Part shown: positions 34,630-43,961 of the stretch, piece after piece
Position numbering within the stretch: the first letter of the stretch is position 1
How the letters are laid out: every line of letters starts with the position of its first letter
From: Pseudomonas proteolytica
Lineage (GTDB): Bacteria; Pseudomonadota; Gammaproteobacteria; Pseudomonadales; Pseudomonadaceae
Length of the DNA stretch: 64,000 bases
Direction: 5' to 3'
Assembly (NCBI RefSeq): GCF_007858275.1
Contig: NZ_VFEV01000019.1
Location: forward strand, 1-64,000
Notes under the pieces: generated by a model
What the model was told of the DNA's origin: nothing
The model's database searches: none
Seen by the model: only the letters and a program-made list of their open reading frames with translations
Made by a program: the position numbers and the translations under genes

Positions 34630-35835
34630 ATGAAAACGCTTTGGCAACACTGCCACATCGCAACCATGGCCCAGGGCGAGTACTCGATCATCGAGGATGG
34701 CGCGATGGTCACGGCCGGCACGCTGATCGAGTGGATCGGCCCACGGGCCGAGCTGCCCAGTGGCGACTACGGGCAGACCCATGACCTGCAGGGGGCGTGG
34801 GTCACGCCGGGGCTGATCGACTGCCATACCCACACGGTATTTGGCGGCAACCGCAGCGGTGAATTCGAGCAGCGCTTGCAGGGCGTGAGCTACGCCGAGA
34901 TCGCCGCAGCCGGTGGCGGCATTGCCAGCACCGTGCGCGCCACCCGTGCAGCGACCGAAGACGAGCTGTTCGACAGCAGCCGCAAGCGCCTGCGCAGTTT
35001 GCTGCGCGATGGCGTGACCACCGTGGAGATCAAGTCCGGCTACGGCCTGGACCTGGCCAACGAGCGCAAGATGCTGCGGGTGGCCCGGCGCCTGGGCCGG
35101 GAGCTGCCGGTCAGCGTGCGTGCCACGTGCCTGGCGGCCCATGCGTTGCCGCCGGAGTACAAGGACCGTGCCGACGACTACATCGAGCATATCTGCAACG
35201 AGATGCTGCCAGCCCTGGCCGCTGAAGGGTTGGTGGATGCCGTGGATGCGTTTTGCGAATACCTGGCGTTTTCCACCGAGCAGGTTGAGCGTGTGTTCAA
35301 GGTTGCCCAGCGTTTGGGCTTGCCAGTCAAGCTGCACGCCGAGCAATTGTCGTCCCTGCACGGCTCCAGCCTGGCGGCGCGGTATCAGGCGCTGTCGGCG
35401 GACCACCTGGAATTCATGACCGAAGAAGATGCCATCGCCATGGCCGCCTCCGGCACTGTCGCCGTGCTATTGCCGGGGGCGTTCTATTTCCTGCGTGAAA
35501 CCCAGTTGCCTCCGATGGATGCCTTGCGCAAGCACGGGGTGAAGATCGCGATTGCCAGCGACCTCAACCCCGGCACTTCACCGGCCTTGTCGCTGCGCCT
35601 GATGTTGAACATGGCCTGCACCTTGTTCCGCATGACCCCGGAAGAAGCCCTGGCCGGCGCCACCCGGCATGCCGCCACGGCGCTGGGCATGGGTGACACC
35701 CACGGCTCGCTGGAAGTGGGCAAGGTGGCGGACTTTGTCGCCTGGCAGATCGATCGCCCCGCCGACCTGGCCTACTGGCTGGGCGGCGAGCTGGATAAAC
35801 GCGTTGTGCGCCATGGCGTCGACGTCACTGTGTAA
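34630..35835 (+). CDS. hutI: HutI, imidazolonepropionase
   Basis: 401 aa. Amidohydrolase with metal motif DCHTHTVFGGNRSGEFEQR (about 66-84), later His and Asp ligands in KLHAEQLSS and IASDLNPGTSPA. It hydrolyses 4-imidazolone-5-propionate to N-formimino-glutamate, step three of the pathway. ATG 34630 has AGGGAGG six bases upstream; the TTG one codon earlier is disregarded. Confidence 0.96.
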   Translation: MKTLWQHCHIATMAQGEYSIIEDGAMVTAGTLIEWIGPRAELPSGDYGQTHDLQGAWVTPGLIDCHTHTVFGGNRSGEFEQRLQGVSYAEIAAAGGGIASTVRATRAATEDELFDSSRKRLRSLLRDGVTTVEIKSGYGLDLANERKMLRVARRLGRELPVSVRATCLAAHALPPEYKDRADDYIEHICNEMLPALAAEGLVDAVDAFCEYLAFSTEQVERVFKVAQRLGLPVKLHAEQLSSLHGSSLAARYQALSADHLEFMTEEDAIAMAASGTVAVLLPGAFYFLRETQLPPMDALRKHGVKIAIASDLNPGTSPALSLRLMLNMACTLFRMTPEEALAGATRHAATALGMGDTHGSLEVGKVADFVAWQIDRPADLAYWLGGELDKRVVRHGVDVTV

Positions 35836-35846
35836 GGAGTAGCGTT

Positions 35847-36650
35847 GTGGACAAGGTTCTGAACTTCAAACAAGGCAGCACCCCGCTGCTGATCAGCATG
35901 CCCCATGCCGGCCTGCGCCTGACGCCTGCGGTGGCGGCGGGCTTGATCCCCGAGGCACAAAGCCTGCCGGATACCGACTGGCATATCCCCACGCTGTACG
36001 ATTTTGCGGCAGAGCTGGGGGCCAGCACCCTGGCGGCCGAGTATTCGCGGTTTGTGATCGACCTTAACCGGCCATCTGACGACAAGCCGCTGTATGCCGG
36101 CGCGACCACAGGCCTGTTTCCAGCGACGTTGTTTGATGGCGTGCCGTTGTTCAGCGAAGGCAAGGAGCCGTCGAAAGAGGAACGGGCGACCTACCTGGAG
36201 CAGATCTGGACGCCCTATCACCAGACCCTGCAGCGCGAACTGGCGCGGCTCAAGGCCGAATTCGGCTACGCATTGCTGTTCGATGCGCATTCTATCCGCT
36301 CAGTCATCCCGCACCTGTTCGACGGCAAGTTGCCGGACTTCAACCTCGGCACGTTCAACGGTGCCGCCTGCGATCCCGGGTTGGCCAGCCAGTTGGAAGC
36401 GATCTGCGCGGCGCACCCGCAATACAGCCATGTGCTGAACGGGCGTTTCAAAGGCGGGCATATCACCCGGCATTACGGCAACCCGGCGCAGGCTATCCAT
36501 GCAGTGCAACTGGAGCTGGGGCAGTGCACGTATATGGAGGAGTTTGAGCCGTTTCGTTATCGGGCGGATTTGGCCGAACCGACACGTCGAGTGCTTATGG
36601 AGTTATTGAAGAGCATGCTGGGTTGGGGATGCCGGCAGTATGCCAAATAA
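35847..36650 (+). CDS. hutG: HutG, N-formylglutamate deformylase
   Basis: 267 aa, GTG start preceded by AAGGAG. N-formylglutamate amidohydrolase family: STPLLISMPHAGLRL at the N-terminus, DLNRPSDDKPLYAG near 72-85, FDAHSIRSVIP near 147. It yields glutamate and formate from formylglutamate, finishing the HutF branch. Last gene of the hut operon, followed by a terminator. Confidence 0.96.
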   Translation: MDKVLNFKQGSTPLLISMPHAGLRLTPAVAAGLIPEAQSLPDTDWHIPTLYDFAAELGASTLAAEYSRFVIDLNRPSDDKPLYAGATTGLFPATLFDGVPLFSEGKEPSKEERATYLEQIWTPYHQTLQRELARLKAEFGYALLFDAHSIRSVIPHLFDGKLPDFNLGTFNGAACDPGLASQLEAICAAHPQYSHVLNGRFKGGHITRHYGNPAQAIHAVQLELGQCTYMEEFEPFRYRADLAEPTRRVLMELLKSMLGWGCRQYAK

Positions 36651-36655
36651 AGGCG

Positions 36656-36686
36656 GATGCGATCTTTGAAAAAAGATCGCATCTTT
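36656..36686 (+). terminator. Terminator of the hut operon
   Basis: GATGCGATCTTT / AAAGATCGCATC, a 12-bp perfect stem with a 4-nt loop, followed by TTT. It lies in the short gap between hutG and the convergent orphan gene, and may serve both. Confidence 0.8.
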
Positions 36687-36698
36687 AATCTCCGAGCC

Positions 36699-37682
36699 TC
36701 AATAAATAAGACGTGGGGGGCCGGTTAATACGTTGAAGTGGCCGCGTATTTGAATGTTTGTTTTATCGGGCGCGACAACCAGGACGCTGAACTCGCCCAG
36801 GACTCTTTTCCTGCCACTCTCCCAGCGATAGCTGATGTGTCCCGAAATACCGAGGTAGTCAACAGTGGTATCGATCTTGTTTTGAGCGTCGGGAATGTGG
36901 TCAATAATTCTAAAAAAGCTGGCGCTGTTTTTTTGAGTTGCGGGGAGGCTTTTGGCAGGTGCCATCGGCTGATTGTCCTCCAGAGGGGTTCGCGCAATGT
37001 ATAAATGGATCCCCTGTACTTCCTTGATCGCCCCGCCTTCTACGATTTCCTGAAAGGCCTCGATTTTCCAGCAGGCGTCTTCTGAGGTGCCTTCGGGGGG
37101 CTCAACCCTGACTTTAACGGCTTTGAATTCTAAATTGCTGGTCGGATACTGCACGCTAGCCACAAACTCCTCGTTTGTCTTGATACGGTGCACGCCACCC
37201 TTCTTCAGGTTAAAACCGCCCATTATTCTAAAGCTAGAGACGCCCGGGTTTTCGACGGTCAGGTCAAATGTTCCGCGCAAGTAGGTTTTGTCCGTGTTCC
37301 ATTGATACGTTATCCAACCGTTGCGCAGAGGAAAGTTATTGGCTGTATCAACTTCTTTATCTATATCGTCAGGGCTGTCTGTGTATTTATAAAAGTAGCC
37401 GCTGTTTTTCGTCATGACGGGATACGGTTCGGGCGTGGCAAGTGCATGATCGAAGCTGGTTGAGTTCTTATCAAGAAAGAACTGGAATAAATTGACTTCG
37501 TCGCTGTAGGTTGTTTCGTTTATGGTGTTTTCGGCGGCGGTTATTTTCCAGCAGTCGGTGCCGGAAATATCATAGCTGTCAATACTTGCTTTATCGGCGG
37601 TGATTTTTTCCGTATGGCTGGAAAAAATCAGATCGGCCGTAAAGTATTCTATGAACTCATCCTGGATTATTTGAGTGGACAT
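36699..37682 (-). CDS. Hypothetical protein with two copies of a ~150-residue module
   Basis: 327 aa, not recognised. No signal peptide, no membrane segment. It is an internal duplication: DCWKI (43-47) matches ACWKI (203-207); TKNS (91-94) matches QKNS (250-253); WITYQW (123-128) matches HISYRW (282-287); RGTFDLTV (136-143) matches LGEFSVLV (295-302); FRIMGGFNL (151-159) matches IQIRGHFNV (310-318). The offset is constant at 159-160. The alternating hydrophobic pattern suggests beta-sheet modules. AGGAG about 10 nt before the ATG supports the start. Codon use is visibly AT-richer than the flanking genes, suggesting recent acquisition. Confidence 0.8.
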   Translation of the reverse strand: MSTQIIQDEFIEYFTADLIFSSHTEKITADKASIDSYDISGTDCWKITAAENTINETTYSDEVNLFQFFLDKNSTSFDHALATPEPYPVMTKNSGYFYKYTDSPDDIDKEVDTANNFPLRNGWITYQWNTDKTYLRGTFDLTVENPGVSSFRIMGGFNLKKGGVHRIKTNEEFVASVQYPTSNLEFKAVKVRVEPPEGTSEDACWKIEAFQEIVEGGAIKEVQGIHLYIARTPLEDNQPMAPAKSLPATQKNSASFFRIIDHIPDAQNKIDTTVDYLGISGHISYRWESGRKRVLGEFSVLVVAPDKTNIQIRGHFNVLTGPPRLIY

Positions 37683-37757
37683 GGCGCAACTCTCCTGTGG
37701 CCGTGAAATTCCGCAAGGCGGTTGTCATGATTTAAATGCCGTTATAAGGAGGTGTCG

Positions 37758-37797
37758 ACTGTCATAGTTGACAGTTTTTTATAATATTTGGATATAG
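37758..37797 (+). promoter_or_regulatory. Hairpin / candidate promoter in the islet upstream of pip
   Basis: ACTGTCA-TAGT-TGACAGT is a perfect 7-bp hairpin running into TTTTTT. Its right arm contains TTGACA (37768-37773), a consensus -35, with GATATA or ATATAG at 17-18 bp as a -10. It could act as a promoter for the pip transcript. A terminator is less likely, since no gene ends here on the + strand. Confidence 0.35.
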
Positions 37798-37811
37798 CGC
37801 CAAGAGGGATT

Positions 37812-38042
37812 ATGGAGGGTATCTGTGTCTGCGTAAAAGAAGCAGCGCCTTGGCAGGCAGATCTGCTGACACAGATCCAAGCCCTCAAGAACATGCTCAT
37901 TGCACAATTCGGGTTTATGATGCCAGACGGCAAAATAATAGACGTCCCCCCAGGGATGGACCCGACCCCTTACGGAGCGCGCAATGCAGACTTTGTTCCC
38001 GCAGATCAAACCCTACGCCCGGCACGATCTGGCCGTCGATGA
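37812..38042 (+). CDS. Doubtful small ORF overlapping the start of pip
   Basis: 76 aa from ATG 37812 (MEGICVCVKEAAPWQADLLT, later LKNMLIAQFGFMMPDGK). It lies directly downstream of the candidate promoter and its C-terminal 19 codons overlap pip in another frame. AGAGGG is only about 3 nt from the ATG, and third-position use does not look strongly coding. It may be a leader peptide or chance; no family recognised. Apart from this ORF and the hairpin I see nothing in 37683-37983. Confidence 0.2.
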   Translation: MEGICVCVKEAAPWQADLLTQIQALKNMLIAQFGFMMPDGKIIDVPPGMDPTPYGARNADFVPADQTLRPARSGRR

Positions 38043-38955
38043 AACCCACACGCTGTATGTCGACGAAAGTGGTTCCCCGCAAGGTTTGCCCGTAGTTTTC
38101 ATCCACGGCGGCCCCGGCGCCGGCTGCGATGCCAACAGCCGCTGCTATTTCGATCCCAACCTGTACCGTATCGTCACCTTTGACCAGCGCGGTTGCGGGC
38201 GCTCCACGCCACGGGCCAACCTGGAAAACAACACCACGTGGGATCTGGTCGCTGACCTTGAGCGCATTCGCGAGCACCTGGGCATTGAAAAGTGGGTGCT
38301 GTTCGGCGGCTCCTGGGGCTCGACCCTGGCCCTGGCCTATGCGCAAACCCACCCCGAGCGTGTGCTTGGCCTGATCGTGCGCGGCATTTTCCTGGCCCGC
38401 CCCCAGGATATCCAGTGGTTCTACCAGGCCGGCGCGAGCCGTCTGTTCCCCGATTACTGGCAGGACTACATCGCGCCAATCCCTGTGGAAGAACGCCACG
38501 ACATGATCAGCGCCTACCACAAGCGCCTGACCGGCAACGACCAGATCGCCCAGATGCATGCCGCCAAGGCCTGGTCCACCTGGGAAGGCCGCATGTTGGG
38601 CCTGTGCCCCAACCCGCAGTTGATCGAGCGTTTTTCCGAGCCCCAGCGCGCCTTGTCGATTGCGCGTATCGAGTGCCACTACTTCACCCATAACTCCTTC
38701 CTGGAGCCCGACCAGCTGATTCGCGACATGCACAAGATCGCTCATCTGCCGGGCGTCATCGTGCATGGCCGCTACGATATGATCTGCCCGCTGGACAATG
38801 CCTGGGAATTGCATCAAGCCTGGCCGAACAGCGAATTGCAGGTGATCCGCGAGGCGGGTCATTCTGCCGCCGAGCCTGGAATCACCGATGCGCTGGTGCG
38901 AGCCACGAACGAGATGGCACGGCGCCTGCTTGATCTGCCGCCAGAAGAAGCATGA
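37984..38955 (+). CDS. pip: Proline iminopeptidase
   Basis: 323 aa alpha/beta hydrolase of peptidase family S33. Oxyanion-hole HGGPGAGCD (about 40-48), nucleophile Ser in GGSWGSTLALAYA, acid Asp in GRYDMICP and catalytic His in EAGHSAAEPG. It removes N-terminal proline from peptides. GGAG precedes the ATG. Coupled to dtd by ATGA. Confidence 0.95.
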   Translation: MQTLFPQIKPYARHDLAVDETHTLYVDESGSPQGLPVVFIHGGPGAGCDANSRCYFDPNLYRIVTFDQRGCGRSTPRANLENNTTWDLVADLERIREHLGIEKWVLFGGSWGSTLALAYAQTHPERVLGLIVRGIFLARPQDIQWFYQAGASRLFPDYWQDYIAPIPVEERHDMISAYHKRLTGNDQIAQMHAAKAWSTWEGRMLGLCPNPQLIERFSEPQRALSIARIECHYFTHNSFLEPDQLIRDMHKIAHLPGVIVHGRYDMICPLDNAWELHQAWPNSELQVIREAGHSAAEPGITDALVRATNEMARRLLDLPPEEA

Positions 38956-39389
38956 AGGGGCTTTTACAACGGGTGCGCGGCGCCCGGGTCGAGGTGGCAG
39001 GCGAAGTGGTGGGGGCGATAGACCAGGGTTTGCTGGTGCTGGTGGCCGTCGAGCCTTCAGATACAGCGGCCAGTGCCGACAAGCTGTTGCATAAGCTGCT
39101 TAACTATCGGGTGTTCAGTGACGACGACGGCAAGATGAACCTGTCGTTGAAGGATATTGGCGGTGGTTTGCTGCTGGTGTCCCAGTTCACCCTGGCGGCC
39201 GATACCAAGAGTGGCCTGCGTCCCAGCTTCTCCACGGCGGCGCCTCCGGCGTTGGGCGAGGCGCTTTTTGGGCACTTGCTGCTACAAGCGCAACAATTGC
39301 ATGGCACGGTGGCATCGGGGCGTTTTGGCGCGGATATGCAGGTACATCTGGTCAATGACGGGCCGGTCACCTTCCTTTTGCAGACCTGA
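38952..39389 (+). CDS. dtd: D-aminoacyl-tRNA deacylase
   Basis: 145 aa, full DTD length. Active-site region SQFTLAADTKSGLRPSFSTA (about 77-96) and the C-terminal Gly-cis-Pro motif NDGPVTFLLQT. It hydrolyses D-aminoacyl-tRNAs (and Gly-tRNA-Ala) to protect translation. The start overlaps the pip stop by 4 bp. The following 267 bp to opgG show no gene and no clear hairpin. Confidence 0.96.
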   Translation: MKGLLQRVRGARVEVAGEVVGAIDQGLLVLVAVEPSDTAASADKLLHKLLNYRVFSDDDGKMNLSLKDIGGGLLLVSQFTLAADTKSGLRPSFSTAAPPALGEALFGHLLLQAQQLHGTVASGRFGADMQVHLVNDGPVTFLLQT

Positions 39390-39656
39390 TTGTATGAAAA
39401 ACGACTTTTAATGCGCAAAAACCCAAGTTTTCGCTACAAATACTTCGCTGCCCCTGCTGCGTTATCTCACGGGCTACTAGATAATCGCGCGCTACGGGGA
39501 TCAGCGTAAATTGGTCCAATTTTGATTTAGGTAGAGACTTGTCCGCTCGCCCTTGGGGAATCATTTAGCCCCATCGGAGTCGGAACAATGCTCGCCAACC
39601 TGGCATATAGATAGCTGGCCGTTGGTTTTTTGATCTGTTTTCGGCGAGGGTTGCTC

Positions 39657-41393
39657 GTGATTGTTAGTCCCTGTAATGCACCAAAATTGTCTGCCAAACG
39701 GTTACGAAACGCACTGGTGACGGGCTCCGCCCTGTTTTGCCTGTTCGGCGCGGGTCAACTGTGGGCATTCAGTCTGGACGATGTGTCGGCCAAGGCAAAA
39801 GAGCTGGCCGGGCAGAAGTACGAAGCCCCGCGCAGCAATCTGCCGAACGAATTCCGCGAAATGAAATTCGCTGACTACCAGAAAATTCGTTTCCGCAATG
39901 AAAAAGCCGAGTGGGCCGATCAGAAAACCCCGTTCAAGCTGTCGTTCTATCACCAGGGCATGCACTTCGACACGCCGGTGAAGATCAACGAAATCACCGC
40001 GACCGACGTCCAGGAAATCAAGTACGACCCGACTCGTTTCGATTTCGGCGACGTCACGTTTGATCCTAAAGCCACCGATCAGCTGGGTTATGCCGGCTTT
40101 CGCGTGCTGTACCCGATCAACAAGGACGACAAGCAAGACGAAATCATGACCATGCTCGGCGCCAGCTACTTCCGCGTCGTGGGCAAGGACCAGGTCTATG
40201 GCCTGTCCGCCCGTGGCATGGCGATCGATACCGCGCTGCCGTCCGGCGAAGAGTTCCCGCGTTTCACCGAGTTCTGGATTGAGCGTCCAAAACCGGGTGA
40301 CAAGCACCTAGTGATCTTTGCCTTGCTGGATTCGCCACGGGCCACTGGCGCCTATCGCCTGATCCTGCGCCCGGGTACCGACACCATTGTTGACGTCAAG
40401 TCGCAGATGTTCCTGCGTGACAAGGTCAGCAAACTGGGGGTTGCCCCGTTGACCAGCATGTTCCTGTTCGGCGCGAACCAGCCGTCCAAAGTGCTCAACT
40501 ACCGTCGTGAACTGCACGATTCCAGCGGTCTGTCGATCCATGCCGGCAACGGCGAGTGGATCTGGCGCCCGCTGAACAACCCAAAACACCTGTCGGTCAG
40601 CAACTTCTCGGTAGAAAACCCGCGTGGTTTCGGCCTGTTGCAGCGCGGTCGCAACTTCAGCCAGTACGAAGACCTCGACGACAACTACGACAAGCGCCCA
40701 AGCGCCTGGATCGAGCCTGAAGGCGACTGGGGCAAGGGTTCCGTCGACCTGGTAGAGATCCCGACTGCCGACGAGACCAACGACAACATCGTTGCGTTCT
40801 GGAGCCCGGCCGAGCTGCCCAAGCCCGGTGAGCCGCTGGATATCGCCTACCGCCTGCACTGGACGCTCAACGACGCACCGTTCCACTCGCCAGACAGCGC
40901 CTGGGTCAAGCAGACCCTGCGTTCGACCGGTGACGTGAAGCAATCGAACCTGATCCGCCAGCCAGACGGCAGCGTGGCCTATCTGGTGGACTTCGAGGGC
41001 CCGTCCCTCAAGGCCCTGAAGCCCGATGCGGCAGTGCGCAGCCAGGTCAGCGTCGGCGAAAACGGCGAAGTCGTGGAAAACAGCGTGCGCTACAACCCGC
41101 ACACCAAAGGCTGGCGCCTGACCCTGCGCTTGAAGATCAAGGACGCAGGCAAGCCGACCGAAATGCGTGCGGCCCTGGTCCAGGACATCGTCAAGCCTGA
41201 GCCAGAGCAGGCTTCCACCCAAGTCCTGAAGGCTGACAAAGTCCTGGCCAAGCAACACGAGAAACAGGCCAAGAAAGATGCCAAGGACAAGCAAGACAAG
41301 CAGCCAGAAGCTGCCCCAGCCACCCCGGAACCGGTCAAGACAGAACAAGTCCTGACTGAAACCTGGAGCAATCAGTTGCCTGCCGATGAGTAA
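39657..41393 (+). CDS. opgG: OpgG/MdoG, periplasmic glucan biosynthesis protein
   Basis: 578 aa. GTG start with GCGAGGG upstream. Signal peptide ends around LFGAGQLWA (residue ~36). The mature protein is the OpgG beta-sandwich plus Ig-like domain (FREMKFADYQKIRFRNEKA near the N-terminus; NPRGFGLLQRGRNFSQYEDL centrally), needed for branching of osmoregulated periplasmic glucans. The last ~65 residues form a Lys/Glu/Ala/Pro-rich tail (KQHEKQAKKDAKDKQDKQPE) not needed for the fold. The frame upstream of 39657 is open but unsupported. Overlaps opgH by 8 bp. Confidence 0.95.
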   Translation: MIVSPCNAPKLSAKRLRNALVTGSALFCLFGAGQLWAFSLDDVSAKAKELAGQKYEAPRSNLPNEFREMKFADYQKIRFRNEKAEWADQKTPFKLSFYHQGMHFDTPVKINEITATDVQEIKYDPTRFDFGDVTFDPKATDQLGYAGFRVLYPINKDDKQDEIMTMLGASYFRVVGKDQVYGLSARGMAIDTALPSGEEFPRFTEFWIERPKPGDKHLVIFALLDSPRATGAYRLILRPGTDTIVDVKSQMFLRDKVSKLGVAPLTSMFLFGANQPSKVLNYRRELHDSSGLSIHAGNGEWIWRPLNNPKHLSVSNFSVENPRGFGLLQRGRNFSQYEDLDDNYDKRPSAWIEPEGDWGKGSVDLVEIPTADETNDNIVAFWSPAELPKPGEPLDIAYRLHWTLNDAPFHSPDSAWVKQTLRSTGDVKQSNLIRQPDGSVAYLVDFEGPSLKALKPDAAVRSQVSVGENGEVVENSVRYNPHTKGWRLTLRLKIKDAGKPTEMRAALVQDIVKPEPEQASTQVLKADKVLAKQHEKQAKKDAKDKQDKQPEAAPATPEPVKTEQVLTETWSNQLPADE

Positions 41394-43956
41394 CTCCCCA
41401 GTCCAGCCAGAGACTCTTGCCGAGTATCTGGCGCATCTTCCGATGACCGACGAGCAGCGCGCCGAACTGGCGGGCTGCAAGTCCTTCTCCGAACTGCACG
41501 AGCGCCTGTCGTCGTCGACCTTTGACGCACCGGTGGACGCCGCGCAGGCGTCGGTTGGCCGCCGCTTGACCCTCAACACGGCCGAAGAGCTCGAAGACGC
41601 CGAAATGCTGGTGCTCGACGCCGCAGGTCGGGTTTGCCTCAAGGCTACGCCGCCGATCCGCCGTACCAGGGTGGTGCCCGAGCCTTGGCGCACCAATATC
41701 CTGGTGCGCGGCTGGCGCCGGCTGACCGGCCGCAGCAACCCGCCTGCGCCGCCCAAAGACGAACGCGTGCTGCCGGCTGCGCGCTGGCGCACGGTCGGTT
41801 CGATCCGCCGCTATATCCTGCTGGTGCTGATGCTCGGCCAGACGATTGTGGCCGGCTGGTACATGAAAGGCATCATGCCTTACCAGGGCTGGTCCTTCGT
41901 CGACTTTGACGAGGTGCGCAACCAGACCCTGCTGCAAACGGCCACCCAGGTACTGCCATACGCCTTGCAAACCAGCATCCTGATCATGTTCGGGATCTTG
42001 TTCTGCTGGGTTTCGGCAGGTTTCTGGACCGCGCTGATGGGCTTCCTCGAGCTGCTCACCGGTCACGACAAGTACCGCATCTCCGGCAAAAGCGCCGGCG
42101 ACGAGCCGATCCCGAAAGATGCCCGTACCGCGCTGGTCATGCCGATCTGCAACGAAGACGTGCCGCGGGTTTTTGCCGGCCTGCGCGCGACCTTCGAGTC
42201 GGTGGCCGCTACCGGTGACCTCGATCGTTTCGACTTCTTCGTGCTCAGCGACAGTAACGACGCCGATATCTGCATCGCCGAGCAGCAAGCCTGGCTCGAC
42301 GTCTGCCGCGAAGCCGGTGGCTTTGGCAAGATCTTCTATCGCCGCCGTCGCCGTCGCGTCAAACGCAAGAGCGGTAACCTCGACGACTTCTGCCGTCGCT
42401 GGGGCGGTGACTACAAGTACATGGTGGTCCTCGACGCCGACAGCGTGATGAGCGGCGAATGCCTGACCAGCCTGGTGCGCCTGATGGAAGCCACGCCGGA
42501 CGCCGGGATCATCCAGACCGCGCCACGGGCTTCGGGCATGGACACCCTGTATGCGCGCATGCAGCAGTTCGCCACCCGCGTCTATGGCCCGCTGTTCACC
42601 GCCGGCCTGCACTTCTGGCAGTTGGGTGAATCCCACTACTGGGGCCACAACGCTATTATCCGCATGAAGCCGTTTATCGAGCATTGCGCCCTGGCGCCAT
42701 TGCCAGGTAAAGGTGCGTTCGCTGGCTCCATCCTGTCCCACGACTTTGTTGAAGCAGCGCTGATGCGCCGTGCCGGCTGGGGCGTGTGGATTGCCTATGA
42801 CCTGCCCGGCAGCTACGAAGAATTGCCGCCCAACCTGCTGGACGAACTCAAGCGTGACCGTCGCTGGTGCCACGGTAACCTGATGAACTTCCGCCTGTTC
42901 CTGGTCAAGGGCATGCACCCGGTACACCGTGCGGTGTTCCTCACCGGCGTGATGTCCTACCTGTCGGCGCCGTTGTGGTTCCTGTTCCTGGTGCTGTCCA
43001 CGGCCCTGCTGGCGGTCAATACCCTGATGGAGCCGCAGTACTTCATGGCGCCACGCCAGTTGTACCCGCTGTGGCCGCAATGGCACCCGGACAAGGCGGT
43101 GGCACTGTTCTCCACCACCATCGTGCTGCTGTTCCTGCCCAAGTTGCTGAGCATCATCCTGATCTGGGCCAAGGGCGCGAAAGAGTTCGGTGGCAAGTTC
43201 AAGGTGACCTTGTCGATGCTGCTGGAGATGTTGTTCTCCATGCTGCTGGCGCCGGTAAGGATGATTTTCCACACCCGCTTTGTACTCGCCGCGTTCCTCG
43301 GCTGGGCTGCGACCTGGAATTCGCCGCAACGTGACGACGACTCCACGCCATGGAGCGAGGCGGTCAAGCGCCACGGCCCGCAGACCTTGCTGGGCTTCTT
43401 CTGGGCACTGCTGGTGGTGTGGTTGAACCCTAGCTTCCTGTGGTGGTTGGTGCCGATTGTCGGTTCGTTGATGCTGTCGATCCCGGTCTCGGTGATCTCC
43501 AGCCGGGTCAAGCTGGGCCTCAAGTCTCGCGACGAAAGCCTGTTCCTGATCCCCGAGGAATACAATCCGCCGCAGGCGCTGCTGTCGACCGACCTCTACA
43601 CCCACGAAAACCGTTGGCATGCACTCAACGACGGTTTTGTACGGGCAGTGGTCGATCCGCAACAGAACGCCCTGGCCTGCGCCCTGGCAACCTCGCGCCA
43701 TGGTCAGGCGGAGCCGATTGAGTGGCTGCGTACCGATCGCGTGCGCCATGCGTTGAAAGTCGGCCCGGCTGGGCTGAACAACAACGAGCGCGTGGCGTTG
43801 CTCAGCGACCCGGTGGCCCTGGCTCGCTTGCATGAGCAGGTCTGGAGCGAAGGGCACGCCGAATGGCTTGGCGCTTGGCGCGAGTCGGTCAAGGCCGATC
43901 CCCATGCGCCGTTGCTGCCGCTCAAGCCGCTGTCCTCCCAGGTGCAACCTGCCTGA
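41386..43956 (+). CDS. opgH: OpgH/MdoH, glucan glucosyltransferase
   Basis: 856 aa inner-membrane family-2 glycosyltransferase that makes the beta-1,2-linked backbone of periplasmic glucans from UDP-glucose. Cytosolic N-terminal region (1-140), a pair of membrane segments (about 143-215), the GT2 domain with VLDADSVMSGE and the product-binding RDRRWCHGNL segment, then several membrane segments from about 515 and a C-terminal cytosolic tail. It starts inside the opgG 3' end (ATGAGTAA). Confidence 0.96.
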   Translation: MSNSPVQPETLAEYLAHLPMTDEQRAELAGCKSFSELHERLSSSTFDAPVDAAQASVGRRLTLNTAEELEDAEMLVLDAAGRVCLKATPPIRRTRVVPEPWRTNILVRGWRRLTGRSNPPAPPKDERVLPAARWRTVGSIRRYILLVLMLGQTIVAGWYMKGIMPYQGWSFVDFDEVRNQTLLQTATQVLPYALQTSILIMFGILFCWVSAGFWTALMGFLELLTGHDKYRISGKSAGDEPIPKDARTALVMPICNEDVPRVFAGLRATFESVAATGDLDRFDFFVLSDSNDADICIAEQQAWLDVCREAGGFGKIFYRRRRRRVKRKSGNLDDFCRRWGGDYKYMVVLDADSVMSGECLTSLVRLMEATPDAGIIQTAPRASGMDTLYARMQQFATRVYGPLFTAGLHFWQLGESHYWGHNAIIRMKPFIEHCALAPLPGKGAFAGSILSHDFVEAALMRRAGWGVWIAYDLPGSYEELPPNLLDELKRDRRWCHGNLMNFRLFLVKGMHPVHRAVFLTGVMSYLSAPLWFLFLVLSTALLAVNTLMEPQYFMAPRQLYPLWPQWHPDKAVALFSTTIVLLFLPKLLSIILIWAKGAKEFGGKFKVTLSMLLEMLFSMLLAPVRMIFHTRFVLAAFLGWAATWNSPQRDDDSTPWSEAVKRHGPQTLLGFFWALLVVWLNPSFLWWLVPIVGSLMLSIPVSVISSRVKLGLKSRDESLFLIPEEYNPPQALLSTDLYTHENRWHALNDGFVRAVVDPQQNALACALATSRHGQAEPIEWLRTDRVRHALKVGPAGLNNNERVALLSDPVALARLHEQVWSEGHAEWLGAWRESVKADPHAPLLPLKPLSSQVQPA

Positions 43957-43961
43957 TTCAG

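Noticed and set aside
37780..37785. TATAAT as a -10 box in the islet
   Set aside because: The only nearby TTGACA is 6 bp away, too close to serve as its -35.
37779..38009. 76-codon minus-strand ORF upstream of pip
   Set aside because: Cys/Trp/His-rich composition atypical of coding in this genome, no ribosome site, and overlap with the pip start.
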